DNA of 64,000 nucleotides from Petrimonas mucosa (GTDB lineage Bacteria > Bacteroidota > Bacteroidia > Bacteroidales > Dysgonomonadaceae): assembly GCF_900095795.1 (NCBI RefSeq), contig NZ_LT608328.1:1109001-1173000 (forward strand). Direction: 5' to 3'. The first letter of the stretch is position 1. The number at the start of each line of letters is the position of its first letter. A model generated the notes under the pieces. The model did not search any database and was not told the origin of the DNA. It saw nothing but the letters and a program-made list of their open reading frames with translations. The translations under genes and the position numbers were made by a program. Below are positions 9,268 through 18,432 of this stretch, piece after piece.

Positions 9268-10881
9268 TTAGTTCTGTTCACAATATGGGTTGTAGAACAT
9301 CTCGTCATCGGGTATATCCAACGTCATGTCAGCTACACTGTATGTACCCTTGTTGACGTGGTTGGCCGAGCTGGTTCTGTCTACAGGGATATTCCACCTT
9401 TTGTTGTTGTAGAATTCATATCCTCCTTCGCCCCAAAGCTCGATTCTGTACTGTAGCTGTACCATTTGCATTGCGGTCAGCCCTTGCATTGCAGGGTAGT
9501 TGTCGCACGTAAGGGTAGGAGCTCCCTCTTTGGTTCTGGCTGCCAGCAGAGTGTTCAGTACATTTTTGGCCTCTGTGTCATTTCCCTGCTGGGCATATGC
9601 TTCAGCTTTCATCAACAGCAATTCGGAGGTTCTCATATAGATGTCGGTAACCCTTCCTACTTGTGTACGATCTGAAATATTGCTTCCCATACCGTGGGTT
9701 GCGGCAAACTTCAGGTTGATATAGGAGGGAATTTGCCCTTCTACATTGTTGGGAGGATAGATATAGCTTCCAAAAGCGGTATTACCCAGGAATGCATCTT
9801 TTCTGAAGTCGTTATCCGAAATCTTTTCGTATAGCCTGTTGTCGATGCGTTGATAGAGGCCTGAAAGACCTCCCTGGCTTGTTCCAAAAGGATTCATCCA
9901 GGCGTTGTGAGTGGTGTTGGCTTCTCCAACCGGCCAACCCAGCATCACTTCAGGATTGATCGTGTTATTGAGAAAACCGTTGCTTTCAGGCAGAAATACC
10001 GGGTTGTCGTCCGTGCCGGTATTTTTGCCACCATACATCTCCTGCGTCATCAATGACGGTTTTTCAGCCAGGATGACATTCGTAGCCTCGATAACTTTAG
10101 CCCAATCGCCGGTCCAGAGAGAAACACGTGCCAGGATGAAGTTTGCAACCCCCAGGTCGATGTCGGTCGTCTTTTCCGTGATGCCGATATTTGCTGACTT
10201 GAAAAGAGCGATAGCATCATTCAGGTCTTTCTTGATAAAGCTATAGGTCTCATCGCTGCTTGCTCTCGCTTTCATCTGCTGTGTGGGCGAGAAGGTGTCG
10301 TACAGCATGATTCCCAATTTGTTTTTACCACCTTGCAAATAGGCATCCTGGTAGTTTTCCATCAGGAAGTTGTATGCATATGCCCGCATGGTCAATGCTC
10401 TTGCCTTATAATCCTTCAATTTGTTGTTTGCATTCACTACGTTATCATCTTGCAGATAAAAAAGCAGTTTATTGGCTGTGGTGATGATGTTCCAAGCAAA
10501 AAACCAGTAGGGTTTGTTCTTGTCGATTGAGCTGGAGGTAAAATCCCTGAAATTGTATTCATCTGCACCGAATGCGGTGGAGTGTGCTGTGCCAAAGACG
10601 ATGTCGTTGGCTTCCAGGTTACGCATCACCATCAGGCCCTGCGGTGTATTGTAACGGATATCGCTTCCGGTATCCTTGATACCGCCTGCCTTAAACAACA
10701 GTGGCATCTGGTTGGCCATACCTCCCAGGATCATGTCAATTTGGGCCTCATTGCCTGATTCCAACAGTTTCATGATCTGCTCATCCGTGATGCTGTTAGG
10801 GGGAGTAATTTCCAATTGGTCAGCACATCCAATCAAAAGAAAGGAGAGTGCAACAATTAAGGATAGAACTTTATTTTTCAT
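9268..10881 (-). CDS. SusD/RagB-type surface glycan-binding lipoprotein
   Basis: A 537-residue lipoprotein (SFLLIGCADQLEITPP, Cys at residue 19) exported to the outer membrane surface. It forms the lid of the SusC channel and binds the target glycan. Typical SusD features are the helical TPR-like core (ARALTMRAYAYNFLMENYQDAY; FILARVSLWTGDWAKVIEATN), the late MRTSELLLMKAEAYAQQGN segment and the ending GYEFYNNKRWNIPVDR. It follows susC by 19 bases in the same transcript. Length is usual for the family. Ligand specificity is inferred only from the pectin-type enzymes downstream. Confidence 0.93.
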   Translation of the reverse strand: MKNKVLSLIVALSFLLIGCADQLEITPPNSITDEQIMKLLESGNEAQIDMILGGMANQMPLLFKAGGIKDTGSDIRYNTPQGLMVMRNLEANDIVFGTAHSTAFGADEYNFRDFTSSSIDKNKPYWFFAWNIITTANKLLFYLQDDNVVNANNKLKDYKARALTMRAYAYNFLMENYQDAYLQGGKNKLGIMLYDTFSPTQQMKARASSDETYSFIKKDLNDAIALFKSANIGITEKTTDIDLGVANFILARVSLWTGDWAKVIEATNVILAEKPSLMTQEMYGGKNTGTDDNPVFLPESNGFLNNTINPEVMLGWPVGEANTTHNAWMNPFGTSQGGLSGLYQRIDNRLYEKISDNDFRKDAFLGNTAFGSYIYPPNNVEGQIPSYINLKFAATHGMGSNISDRTQVGRVTDIYMRTSELLLMKAEAYAQQGNDTEAKNVLNTLLAARTKEGAPTLTCDNYPAMQGLTAMQMVQLQYRIELWGEGGYEFYNNKRWNIPVDRTSSANHVNKGTYSVADMTLDIPDDEMFYNPYCEQN

Positions 10882-10900
10882 TGTTTATAGTCTTTTTAAA

Positions 10901-13900
10901 TTAGAAACTTAAGTCAATACCAAATGAGATAGTCCGCATGTAGGGGAAAGCATAAGCTCCTACTTCCAATCCACCTACCAGTGACATGCGCGGGTCGAAT
11001 CCTGCATGTCCAGTGAACATGAATACGTTGTCGGCAGTAGCGAAAAGGCGTGCGTTGGAAAGGCTGAGTTTGCCGAGAAGATTTTTGGGAAGTGAATATC
11101 CCAGTGTAATATTCTTCACATTCAGGTAAGACGAATCAAAAAGTGCCATGTCTGTATAAGCCCAGCTACCAATTGTTGCTCCATCTCCGTAGGTATTGCC
11201 ATACATCACCATCGGGAAATATGCATCAGTGCGTTCGGGTGTCCAGGTATTACCAATCAGTTCAGCAGAGAGTGCCGAGCCGATTTTGTCACTTCTGTAA
11301 AGACCGTTTGCGTACTCCACGCTCAGGAATTTACCTCCAATCTGGTAGGCCAGATTGACCATCAGGTCGAACTCCTTGTAGTTGACCGAGGTTGTGAAAC
11401 CGCCAATCCAGTCGGGTGTGGCGCTACCCATCTCGAATCTGTCTGCAAGACTGTAGTTGGTGGTTTTAACCACGTCTCCCACTGCATATTCAGCAAAGTG
11501 TCCGTCATTTTTCTTCTTTTCAGTTACCCTTGCGTAGAATAAGGGAAGACCGGTCTCTTGATCCACACCTCCGTATTTGTAGAAGTAGAGGTTGAAGAAG
11601 TCTTTGCCAACACCCCTGAGATAGGCGATATTGCCACCAGTGTTTGCTCCTCCGGTTGCACCCCAAGAGTCAATACCGGCAGTGAAATTGCCGTCCAGTT
11701 CAGCGGTGCCTACACCGGCAGGTACTGCAGTCAGGATGGTCCTGTAGTGAACACCGTTCAAAGAGACGTTCCAGTAGAAATCCTTGTTTTTGATGATATC
11801 GATGCCCAATTCAACTTCAACACCTCTGTTGCGCAGTTTTGCACTGTTCTTGTCCAGACTCGACTGTCCCAAAGAGTATGGGATGGGTTGTGACCATACA
11901 GAGTTGACCGTATTCTTCAAGAAATAGTCCACCGTACCGTGTACCCTGTCGAATACATTGAAGTCGATACCGACATCAAACGTATGTACATTTTCCCAGG
12001 TAAGTGCATCGTTTACAAAGCTACCTTTAGTTATATTGTAACTGGCGGGTATACCTGTACCTGCGGTTGTCTGTTGGTACGAAGCGCTATAACCCCATGT
12101 CTGGTAGCCGGAATGGTCGGAAATACCGCTTTGGTTACCGATTACGCCGTAGCTTCCCCTGAGTTTCATGTTGTTTAACCAGTGGCTGGTACCTTGCATG
12201 AACTCTTCCTGGCTGATTCTCCAGCCTGCACCAACCGACCAGAAGGTACCCCATCTGTTTTCTTTATATTTGAATTTCGAGGAGCCGTCTCTTCTCAACG
12301 ACAATTCACCGTAGTATTTGTCGTTGTAGATATAGTTTGCCCTTCCAAAATAGCTCTCCATTGCATTAACGGAATAACCCCCGCCCGGAGTTGAGAAGGT
12401 ACCGCCAGTATATCTTCCTACAAAGTTGACATATCCCAGAAAGTCGGGAATCAGTGAGTAGGCCGAGTTGTAGTTCAGGTTGTCGCGGTTGTACTTGTTG
12501 AACTCATGTCCCAACATTACATCAACATGATGGAGATCGATCTCCTTGTTGTAGTTGAGCAACTGTTGTGTATTCAGGACTGTGAAGTTCTGGTAAACCT
12601 TACCGAGAGCACCACCTTCACTGACTGAGCTTCCTGTCTCCTTGTTCCAATATCTTGTTCTGATTTCGCCTACGCGATCCAACGACATATTGGTGGTAAA
12701 GGTGAAGTCTTTCAAAAACTTGACTTCTGCATAACCTCTCATGGAGAGATCATTCGAAACGGTCTCGTCAAGGTCCTTGTCCAGAATCTGAATCAGGTTG
12801 GCCGTAGTGAGAGGACCTGCTGTCGGACCCAGCGGAGAGTAGGTCATGCCCGGTGCCTCATGCACCTTCTTTGAACCATCTGCATTGTAAATAATCTTGC
12901 CGTTCTCGTCGTGTGCATATAACGGGGTCAGCTGATTCTGTCCGTTGATCCAGCGGAAGACGTTGGCTACGGCCGACCCTGGGTTACGTCCATAACGGGT
13001 AGCGGGAGATTGGGTTCTCCTGTTGGTGTAAGACATGTTTGCACCTATCTTCAACCAGTCGAGCAGCTGCGAATTCAGGTTGGAACGGACATTGTAGCGT
13101 TCAAATTCCGAACCGCGGATGTATGAAGGATCTTCCAGATAGCCCAACGAAACGAAATAGTCGGATTTATCGGAACCGCCGCTGGCGTTGATATTGTACT
13201 CCTGACGCTGTCTGTTTTCGAGGAAGAAGTCATCATAATGATCCCTGTAAAGCAGTTCTGCATTGGGATTCAATTTACCGTCGGGGTTGACCAGATATGC
13301 TCCGCTCATGGTAGAACTGGCTGTGGCTCCTTCACCGGTGGGGGTGTAGACTGCACCAGGTACCCTGTATGGCATGAAGTTGCCCAAAGCATTGCGTTGG
13401 AAATTGGTCATCGATCCGGTATAGTCAAAGAGGTGCTGGCTGGCGAACAATGCAGCCTCCTCGTGTGACATGTTCGGATTTTTTACATTGGTTGTATAGT
13501 TCTGGGTGCTTCCGTATCTCACCTTGTTGTAGATAGCCAACCAGGCATGTTCGTAAATATCCTTGGGATCTGAAATTTTCTCATATTTGAAAGGGCCAAT
13601 CTGGTTGATACCCCAACGTCCTTCAAATGCGATCTTGGCTTTCCCCTTGTTTCCCTTCTTGGTGGTTACCAACACAACACCGTTTGCACCGCGAGAACCG
13701 TAAAGTGCTGTTGATGCAGCATCCTTCAATACGGTGATGTTCTCGATATCCTTTGGATTGATGGAGGAGAGTGCGTTGTTGGTCTGAGCCGGTACTCCGT
13801 CAATCACGACGAGCGCGGTTGAACTGTTCTGGCTGGCGGAACTTGCACCCCTGATACGGATACCCATGTCAACACCGGGCTGTCCGTCGATAGATGCAAC

Positions 13901-14695
13901 CTGAATACCGGGAGCAGCACCTTCCAATGCCCTGGAGACTGTCGAGTTGGACTGTTTGCTGATAACGCCCGGGTCGACCGAAGATACTGCACCTGTCAGG
14001 TCTTTCTTCTTGACAGAACCGTATGCGATCACCACAACTTCATCCAGTGCCTGAGTGTCTTCCAATAGGATGATGCTGAAGTTCGACTTGCCTGCGGTCT
14101 GGATCGTCTGGTTCAGGTAACCGATATAGGTAACGGTGATTGTTGCATTGTCCGCTACATTCAGAACGAAGTTACCGTCGATATCGGTAATGGTACCGTT
14201 GGTGGTACCCACTTCCAGAATGTTGGCTCCGATAATGGGCATTCCTGTATTGTCAACCACAGTACCGGTAATTCTCCTCTTCTGTTGTTCGATTGAGGCA
14301 ACCTCTTTTGCAGGCGACACCTCTTCACTCTTTTTGGCGAGGATGATGTGACTGCCTTCCATGGTATAGTCGACATCCTGATCTTTCAAAAGAGAGTTGA
14401 GTACTTTGGATACAGCCTGCTGCTTAGCCTTCACCGATACTTTCTCGTTCGTATTTATTTCGTTGCTGTAAACGAAAAGGTAATCAGTCTGTTTCTCAAT
14501 TTCGTTCAATACTTCCTTGAGAGTTGCATTCTGTTTATTGATAGTTACCCGGGCATTTTGCGTGTAACTCAATTCGGCCATTGAGCAAAAGACACAGGTA
14601 AACAATAAAATAACGGTTGTTCGCATAATCAATAAAAAATGTTTAATGGGTACTTTTCCGGTTAAATGATTACCCAATGAATAGTTTTTCTTCAT
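10901..14695 (-). CDS. SusC/RagA TonB-dependent transporter with STN signalling domain
   Basis: A 1264-residue outer-membrane importer. Order of domains: signal peptide (about 20-45), STN domain (about 50-120, ATLKEVLNEIEKQTDYLFVY), carboxypeptidase-like beta-sandwich (142-212, GTVVDNTGMPIIGANI), the LDEVVVIAYGS motif at 218-227, plug with GSRGANGVVLVTTKKG, then a long beta-barrel ending in Phe (GIDLSF). The STN domain contacts FecR-type anti-sigma factors, so binding of ligand outside can switch on the sigma factor encoded two genes upstream. It pairs with SusD immediately downstream. The start used leaves a longer-than-usual N-terminus; MRTTVILLFTC at residue 24 is an alternative start. Confidence 0.94.
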   Translation of the reverse strand: MKKNYSLGNHLTGKVPIKHFLLIMRTTVILLFTCVFCSMAELSYTQNARVTINKQNATLKEVLNEIEKQTDYLFVYSNEINTNEKVSVKAKQQAVSKVLNSLLKDQDVDYTMEGSHIILAKKSEEVSPAKEVASIEQQKRRITGTVVDNTGMPIIGANILEVGTTNGTITDIDGNFVLNVADNATITVTYIGYLNQTIQTAGKSNFSIILLEDTQALDEVVVIAYGSVKKKDLTGAVSSVDPGVISKQSNSTVSRALEGAAPGIQVASIDGQPGVDMGIRIRGASSASQNSSTALVVIDGVPAQTNNALSSINPKDIENITVLKDAASTALYGSRGANGVVLVTTKKGNKGKAKIAFEGRWGINQIGPFKYEKISDPKDIYEHAWLAIYNKVRYGSTQNYTTNVKNPNMSHEEAALFASQHLFDYTGSMTNFQRNALGNFMPYRVPGAVYTPTGEGATASSTMSGAYLVNPDGKLNPNAELLYRDHYDDFFLENRQRQEYNINASGGSDKSDYFVSLGYLEDPSYIRGSEFERYNVRSNLNSQLLDWLKIGANMSYTNRRTQSPATRYGRNPGSAVANVFRWINGQNQLTPLYAHDENGKIIYNADGSKKVHEAPGMTYSPLGPTAGPLTTANLIQILDKDLDETVSNDLSMRGYAEVKFLKDFTFTTNMSLDRVGEIRTRYWNKETGSSVSEGGALGKVYQNFTVLNTQQLLNYNKEIDLHHVDVMLGHEFNKYNRDNLNYNSAYSLIPDFLGYVNFVGRYTGGTFSTPGGGYSVNAMESYFGRANYIYNDKYYGELSLRRDGSSKFKYKENRWGTFWSVGAGWRISQEEFMQGTSHWLNNMKLRGSYGVIGNQSGISDHSGYQTWGYSASYQQTTAGTGIPASYNITKGSFVNDALTWENVHTFDVGIDFNVFDRVHGTVDYFLKNTVNSVWSQPIPYSLGQSSLDKNSAKLRNRGVEVELGIDIIKNKDFYWNVSLNGVHYRTILTAVPAGVGTAELDGNFTAGIDSWGATGGANTGGNIAYLRGVGKDFFNLYFYKYGGVDQETGLPLFYARVTEKKKNDGHFAEYAVGDVVKTTNYSLADRFEMGSATPDWIGGFTTSVNYKEFDLMVNLAYQIGGKFLSVEYANGLYRSDKIGSALSAELIGNTWTPERTDAYFPMVMYGNTYGDGATIGSWAYTDMALFDSSYLNVKNITLGYSLPKNLLGKLSLSNARLFATADNVFMFTGHAGFDPRMSLVGGLEVGAYAFPYMRTISFGIDLSF

Positions 14696-14758
14696 ACATT
14701 TGTAATTGTTTTTAGTTAATACATAGAAAATTTCCAGGTTGTGTTGACGAAAACACGT

Positions 14759-14788
14759 AATCGGTGAGCGTTGCAGCGCTTGCCGATT
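14759..14788. promoter_or_regulatory. Stem-loop in the susC leader
   Basis: AATCGG and CCGATT close a hairpin with an inner AGCG/CGCT pair, between the fecR stop (14911) and the susC start (14695). Read on the minus strand it is not followed by a U-run, so it is more likely a 5'-leader structure or processing site than a terminator. On the plus strand it is followed by a T-rich stretch, but no plus-strand gene ends here. Confidence 0.4.
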
Positions 14789-14910
14789 TCTTTTTGTCTT
14801 CTTTCGTTTTTATAAGTAGGTTTCACTTCATAGGCAAATCCAGATTATATGTTTTGAACGTTTATTTTTTTTGGCACTAGCAGGATCGGAGAGTGCTTCT
14901 TCGGCCCAGT

Positions 14911-15828
14911 TTAACGCCTGATATAGATTATTCCCGTCTCATCATCCCTGTCGTATCTGAAATGGATACTCCGTTGCAATACCCGTAATGCATGGTCAAT
15001 ACCGTCAGATTGACGGAATTTTCCAGTGTATGTATGTTGGGGTAAACTTTTCAGTTCAAGTTCAATTTTTGTATCGAAATATTTCTCGAGCGATAGGAGA
15101 ATCTCGTGCAGCGGCTTGTTGTTGAAAGCAATCAATCCATCTTTCCATAGGAAGTGGTCGGTATCCTCGATTGCCGATACAACCAGTTTATTGTTGGAGA
15201 GGATCGCCTTTTGATTCGGTTGCAGTGCGGCAATCCTTGTCTCGTTTCTGTAAATCTCCACTCCCCCCTCAAAGAGGCTGGTCTCAAATGTATTGAACTG
15301 CGAGTATGCCTCCACGTTGAACGATGTGCCGGTTACCCGGATATCTCCCTGACCGGTTCTGACAATAAATGGCTTTTCTACGTTTTTGCTTACTTCGAAA
15401 TAGGCTTCACCATTAAGGTATACTGTCCTCTCCTTCTTTGAGAATACTGTCGGATAGCGGAATTCGGTATTTGAATTGAGCCAGACGTTCGAATTGTCGG
15501 AGAGGATAAGGTTGATCCGTTGACCGGGCGGTACAATCAGCCTGTTGTACGACTCTGCCGCTCTATTTTGGCCGAGCAGATACAATCCTCCAAGTATGAT
15601 CAACAGGAGAGCAGCAGCGGCACCGCTAGTCCAGGGCGACAAGAGGGCACTCCGATTCTTTTTCTGTGTACTGTCATGGGTTGTCAGCAGGATAGCATCA
15701 TACATTTTTCGTTCCAGAAAAAATATATGACGGTTATCTTCAGAGGCATCCAGCCACTCTTTTATCTGTTTCTCCTCACTAACAGAAGTCTTCCCCTCAA
15801 AAAAACGGTATAGAAGTTCTTTATTCAC
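14911..15828 (-). CDS. FecR-family anti-sigma factor
   Basis: A 305-residue inner-membrane protein. The cytoplasmic N-terminus (1-60, FFEGKTSVSEEKQIKEWLDAS) binds the sigma factor. One membrane helix lies at about 67-86 (SGAAAALLLIILGGLYLLG). The periplasmic FecR domain follows (RLIVPPGQRINLILSDNSNVW, NGEAYFEVSKN, GTSFNVEAY), then a C-terminal DUF4974 domain (PLHEILLSLEKYFD, YTGKFRQSDGIDHALRVLQ) that contacts the STN domain of SusC. It sits directly after the sigma gene and before susC, the standard trans-envelope signalling order in Bacteroidetes PULs. Confidence 0.93.
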   Translation of the reverse strand: MNKELLYRFFEGKTSVSEEKQIKEWLDASEDNRHIFFLERKMYDAILLTTHDSTQKKNRSALLSPWTSGAAAALLLIILGGLYLLGQNRAAESYNRLIVPPGQRINLILSDNSNVWLNSNTEFRYPTVFSKKERTVYLNGEAYFEVSKNVEKPFIVRTGQGDIRVTGTSFNVEAYSQFNTFETSLFEGGVEIYRNETRIAALQPNQKAILSNNKLVVSAIEDTDHFLWKDGLIAFNNKPLHEILLSLEKYFDTKIELELKSLPQHTYTGKFRQSDGIDHALRVLQRSIHFRYDRDDETGIIYIRR

Positions 15829-15895
15829 GTGTTTTTTTCATCCTGTATATAGAAAACAGTTCAGGATCACTTTACCCTAATAAAAATGTATACTT

Positions 15896-16462
15896 TTAAT
15901 GAAAATAAAGTAAAAAAAGAAGCAGGTAGATAAAGTCCCTTAATGAAAAACGGAGTTGGGATAGGGCTTTCGAGATGTGGAACTCAATGGCTTTAATGCT
16001 CAGATCCATCTGGCTGGCAATGTCCCTGTACGATAATCCCTGATATCGGTTCAGCATGAACACCTGACGGGTTTTTTGAGGAAGACTCTCGAGGGTGGAG
16101 GCAACGATTTTCTCGATCTCATCGGAGAAGATAAAATCGGGATCACAGGCTTGCAATGAATTTATCTTTATGGATAATAACCACTCGGTATGCTCGTTAA
16201 TCTCTTTCTCCGCGCGCTGACGGACCTGGATGTGTTGCAGGTGATTGAGGCATCTGTTCTTGACAACCGACAGGATATAAGCTGGGGGATTTGAATCGGG
16301 AGAGAGATTCTTCCTGTTCTCCCAATAAACTGTAAAGGCTTCAGATACAATATCTTCAGCGACCTGTCTCTCTCTTACATATCCCGATGCGAAACGGACG
16401 AAACGATCGTAATAGTCGTTAAACAATTTATTAAAATAGTGTACCGAAGAGAATGAATCCAT
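15896..16462 (-). CDS. ECF RNA polymerase sigma factor of the PUL
   Basis: A 188-residue ECF sigma-70 protein. Region 2 is seen at 10-80 (YYDRFVRFASGYVRERQVAEDIVSEAF) and region 4 at 120-175 (LESLPQKTRQVFMLNRYQGLSYRDIA, then IKAIEFHISKALSQLR). The hydrophobic tail (LLLFLLYFH) is common in Bacteroides PUL sigma factors. It is held by the FecR protein encoded next and is expected to drive the susC promoter. Its own promoter region contains a -7 box and two copies of a 13-bp palindrome. Confidence 0.93.
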   Translation of the reverse strand: MDSFSSVHYFNKLFNDYYDRFVRFASGYVRERQVAEDIVSEAFTVYWENRKNLSPDSNPPAYILSVVKNRCLNHLQHIQVRQRAEKEINEHTEWLLSIKINSLQACDPDFIFSDEIEKIVASTLESLPQKTRQVFMLNRYQGLSYRDIASQMDLSIKAIEFHISKALSQLRFSLRDFIYLLLFLLYFH

Positions 16463-16481
16463 CAGACGTCGCTTTGTGGAG

Positions 16482-16489
16482 CAAATTTA
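16482..16489 (-). promoter_or_regulatory. Promoter -7 box of the ECF sigma gene
   Basis: Minus-strand TAAATTTG matches the Bacteroidetes -7 consensus TAnnTTTG and lies 20 bases upstream of the sigma factor ATG. No good TTTG is seen at the -33 spacing, which fits a promoter needing help or under control of the flanking palindromes. Confidence 0.5.
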
Positions 16490-16491
16490 GG

Positions 16492-16531
16492 AACAAAAAT
16501 TGTTTATTGAAATAATTTAACAAAAATTGTT
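16492..16531. repeat. Two identical 13-bp palindromic repeats upstream of the ECF sigma gene
   Basis: AACAAAAATTGTT occurs at 16492-16504 and again at 16519-16531, 27 bases apart start to start. Each copy is itself an inverted repeat (AACAA-3-TTGTT). The first lies between the -7 box and the expected -33 position, the second just upstream. This is the arrangement of a dimer-binding operator pair (inference). Confidence 0.5.
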
Positions 16532-16562
16532 CTGAAACCGTAAAGGATAGATTCAACCAGGA

Positions 16563-18278
16563 TTATTCACCGGGCGTTTTTTCGTTTGGGTATTCTTGCC
16601 TGAATCCGCTCCAGTAATCCCTGATAGTAGATTTTACCTCTTTGTGAAGCACCAAGAGTCCAAAGAGGTTGGGAGCCGCCATAAATGCTACGGTAAGCAA
16701 TGATACGTTCCAGATAATGGTGGTATCGGTAAATGATGCGAAAAAGAATGCTGCGACAAAGATTATCCGGTAGGCCATCACATACCTGGCACCGAAGAGA
16801 TAGGTCACAGCCCTGTCGCCGTAATAGGACCAGGCAATGGCGGTGGAGAAGGCGAAGAGAAGCAGTCCGATGGAGACGATATATTTCCCGAAATCACCAA
16901 GAAAGCTTTTGCTGAAGGCTGTTGCAGTAAGAGGTGCGCTGTGGATAAGTGATGTTCCCTGGAACGTTATGGTGTTGGAGGTGTTGGTCACTTTTCCGTT
17001 GATAACATCGATTTGGCCGGTGTAGGGTTGCCCCGATTCCAATACCCGCACATCGTCTGCCAGTGAACGGGCGTGGATGATGGATACATTCTCCCTGATC
17101 TCTCCCTTCTCAACATAAAGCGTTCCGTTGAAAAGCGGCAGTTTGTCACCCCGGTTAAGGTGATTTCCGAGGTTCAATGCATCGGACGGATTGTTTTCAC
17201 TGTATAATGTAGCCAGTACCTCAATATCCGTTTTTTGAAACTGATTGGGCATTTTTTCCTTCCATACCCCTGACGATAACAGCACAATCCCGGTCAGGAA
17301 GCAGATAATGATGGTGTCGATAAAGGGTTCCAGAATTGCGACCATCCCCTCGGAGGCTGGTTCATGCGCCTTGGCTGCAGCGTGAGCAATCGGAGCAGAC
17401 CCCTGTCCCGATTCGTTGGAGAACAACCCCCTGTTGACACCCTGGTTAAAAGCGAAAGCAAAACCTGCTCCCAGAAAGCCGCCGGTAGCTGCCGTTCCGG
17501 TAAAAATGTCACTGAATATTGAGATAAAGGAGGGAAGAATGTTTTGATAATTAAACAAGATAACACCTATTGCCCCTGCAAAATAGAGGGTGGCCATAAA
17601 AGGCACCAGCCGTTCGGTCACCTTGGCTATCCGTTTGATCCCGCCGATAATTATCATGGCAAGGAGAATGGCCATCACGGCTCCGGTAAGAAGATGGCTG
17701 ATGCCGAAAGTAGCGAAGATGGAGTTGGAGATACTGTTTATCTGAGGCAGATTACCCGATCCGAACGAGGAGAGGATTGTCGCAACTGCAAAGAAACCTC
17801 CAATCCAGTAGCCGGTTTTAATTTGATATCCCTTTTTAGTGGTAATGTTGAGCCGTTTCTTCATGAAGTACATCGGGCCACCTGCAACCATGCCCTTCTC
17901 GTCGAAATCGCGATACTTGTGCGACAGTGTCACCTCTACAAATTTTGTACACATGCCCAGAAATGCGGTAAGCAGCATCCAGAAGATAGCTGCGGGTCCC
18001 CCCAGGTGGATGGCCAGTGCCACTCCGGCAATATTTCCAGTGCCGACCGTCCCCGATAGCGCGGTTGCCAGTGCCTGAAAATGAGATGTATCCCCTTTGT
18101 CGGTCGTTTTGTCGTATCGCCCCCTTAGAATTCGGATAGCATGTCGGAAATAACGGATTTGGGGAAACCTGAGGTAGATGGTAAAAAAGGCGCCAGTACC
18201 CAGCAGAAGAAAAACGAACCAGTAGTGCCCCCCGATATAGTTGTGCAGCGTGATCAGGAAATCATTAATTATTTCCAT
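16563..18278 (-). CDS. AGCS-family sodium:alanine (amino acid) symporter
   Basis: A 571-residue inner-membrane transporter that imports alanine or glycine with Na+. Signature segments are ALATALSGTVGTGNIAGVA (about 68-86), MCTKFVEVTLSHKYRD and NQGVNRGLFSNESGQGSAP, the last being the AGCS family signature. About ten membrane helices are visible. Between the helix ending LLSSGVWKEKM and the one starting GKYIVSIGLLLFAF there is an extra polar segment of roughly 110 residues, which explains why the protein is longer than the usual 450. It stands alone, with a -7 box (TATATTTG, minus strand) at 18341-18348. Confidence 0.9.
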   Translation of the reverse strand: MEIINDFLITLHNYIGGHYWFVFLLLGTGAFFTIYLRFPQIRYFRHAIRILRGRYDKTTDKGDTSHFQALATALSGTVGTGNIAGVALAIHLGGPAAIFWMLLTAFLGMCTKFVEVTLSHKYRDFDEKGMVAGGPMYFMKKRLNITTKKGYQIKTGYWIGGFFAVATILSSFGSGNLPQINSISNSIFATFGISHLLTGAVMAILLAMIIIGGIKRIAKVTERLVPFMATLYFAGAIGVILFNYQNILPSFISIFSDIFTGTAATGGFLGAGFAFAFNQGVNRGLFSNESGQGSAPIAHAAAKAHEPASEGMVAILEPFIDTIIICFLTGIVLLSSGVWKEKMPNQFQKTDIEVLATLYSENNPSDALNLGNHLNRGDKLPLFNGTLYVEKGEIRENVSIIHARSLADDVRVLESGQPYTGQIDVINGKVTNTSNTITFQGTSLIHSAPLTATAFSKSFLGDFGKYIVSIGLLLFAFSTAIAWSYYGDRAVTYLFGARYVMAYRIIFVAAFFFASFTDTTIIWNVSLLTVAFMAAPNLFGLLVLHKEVKSTIRDYWSGFRQEYPNEKTPGE

Positions 18279-18340
18279 ATGTTTAAGGTGATTTAGCAGT
18301 CACACGACAGTAGATTTACCACACTGTGTTAAATGATTCG

Positions 18341-18348
18341 CAAATATA
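18341..18348 (-). promoter_or_regulatory. -7 box for the AGCS symporter gene
   Basis: Minus-strand TATATTTG, matching TAnnTTTG, 63 bases upstream of the symporter ATG. No matching -33 element is obvious. Confidence 0.4.
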
Positions 18349-18420
18349 CATATTTCATTCAAAGTGTTATCGGATGGCTCAATAATTAATAAAAAAATGT
18401 ACGTAATAATACAAAGTTTT

Positions 18421-18428
18421 TATCTTTG
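18421..18428 (+). promoter_or_regulatory. -7 box almost touching the DUF4884 start codon
   Basis: TATCTTTG fits TAnnTTTG and ends four bases before the ATG at 18433. Transcription would start at or just after the ATG, so either the message is leaderless, the true start is a later codon, or this match is fortuitous. Confidence 0.35.
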
Positions 18429-18432
18429 CATC

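Noticed and set aside
14790-14820. Terminator reading on the plus strand after the 14759-14788 hairpin
   Set aside because: The T-rich run is on the plus strand, where no gene ends; all nearby genes are read on the minus strand.
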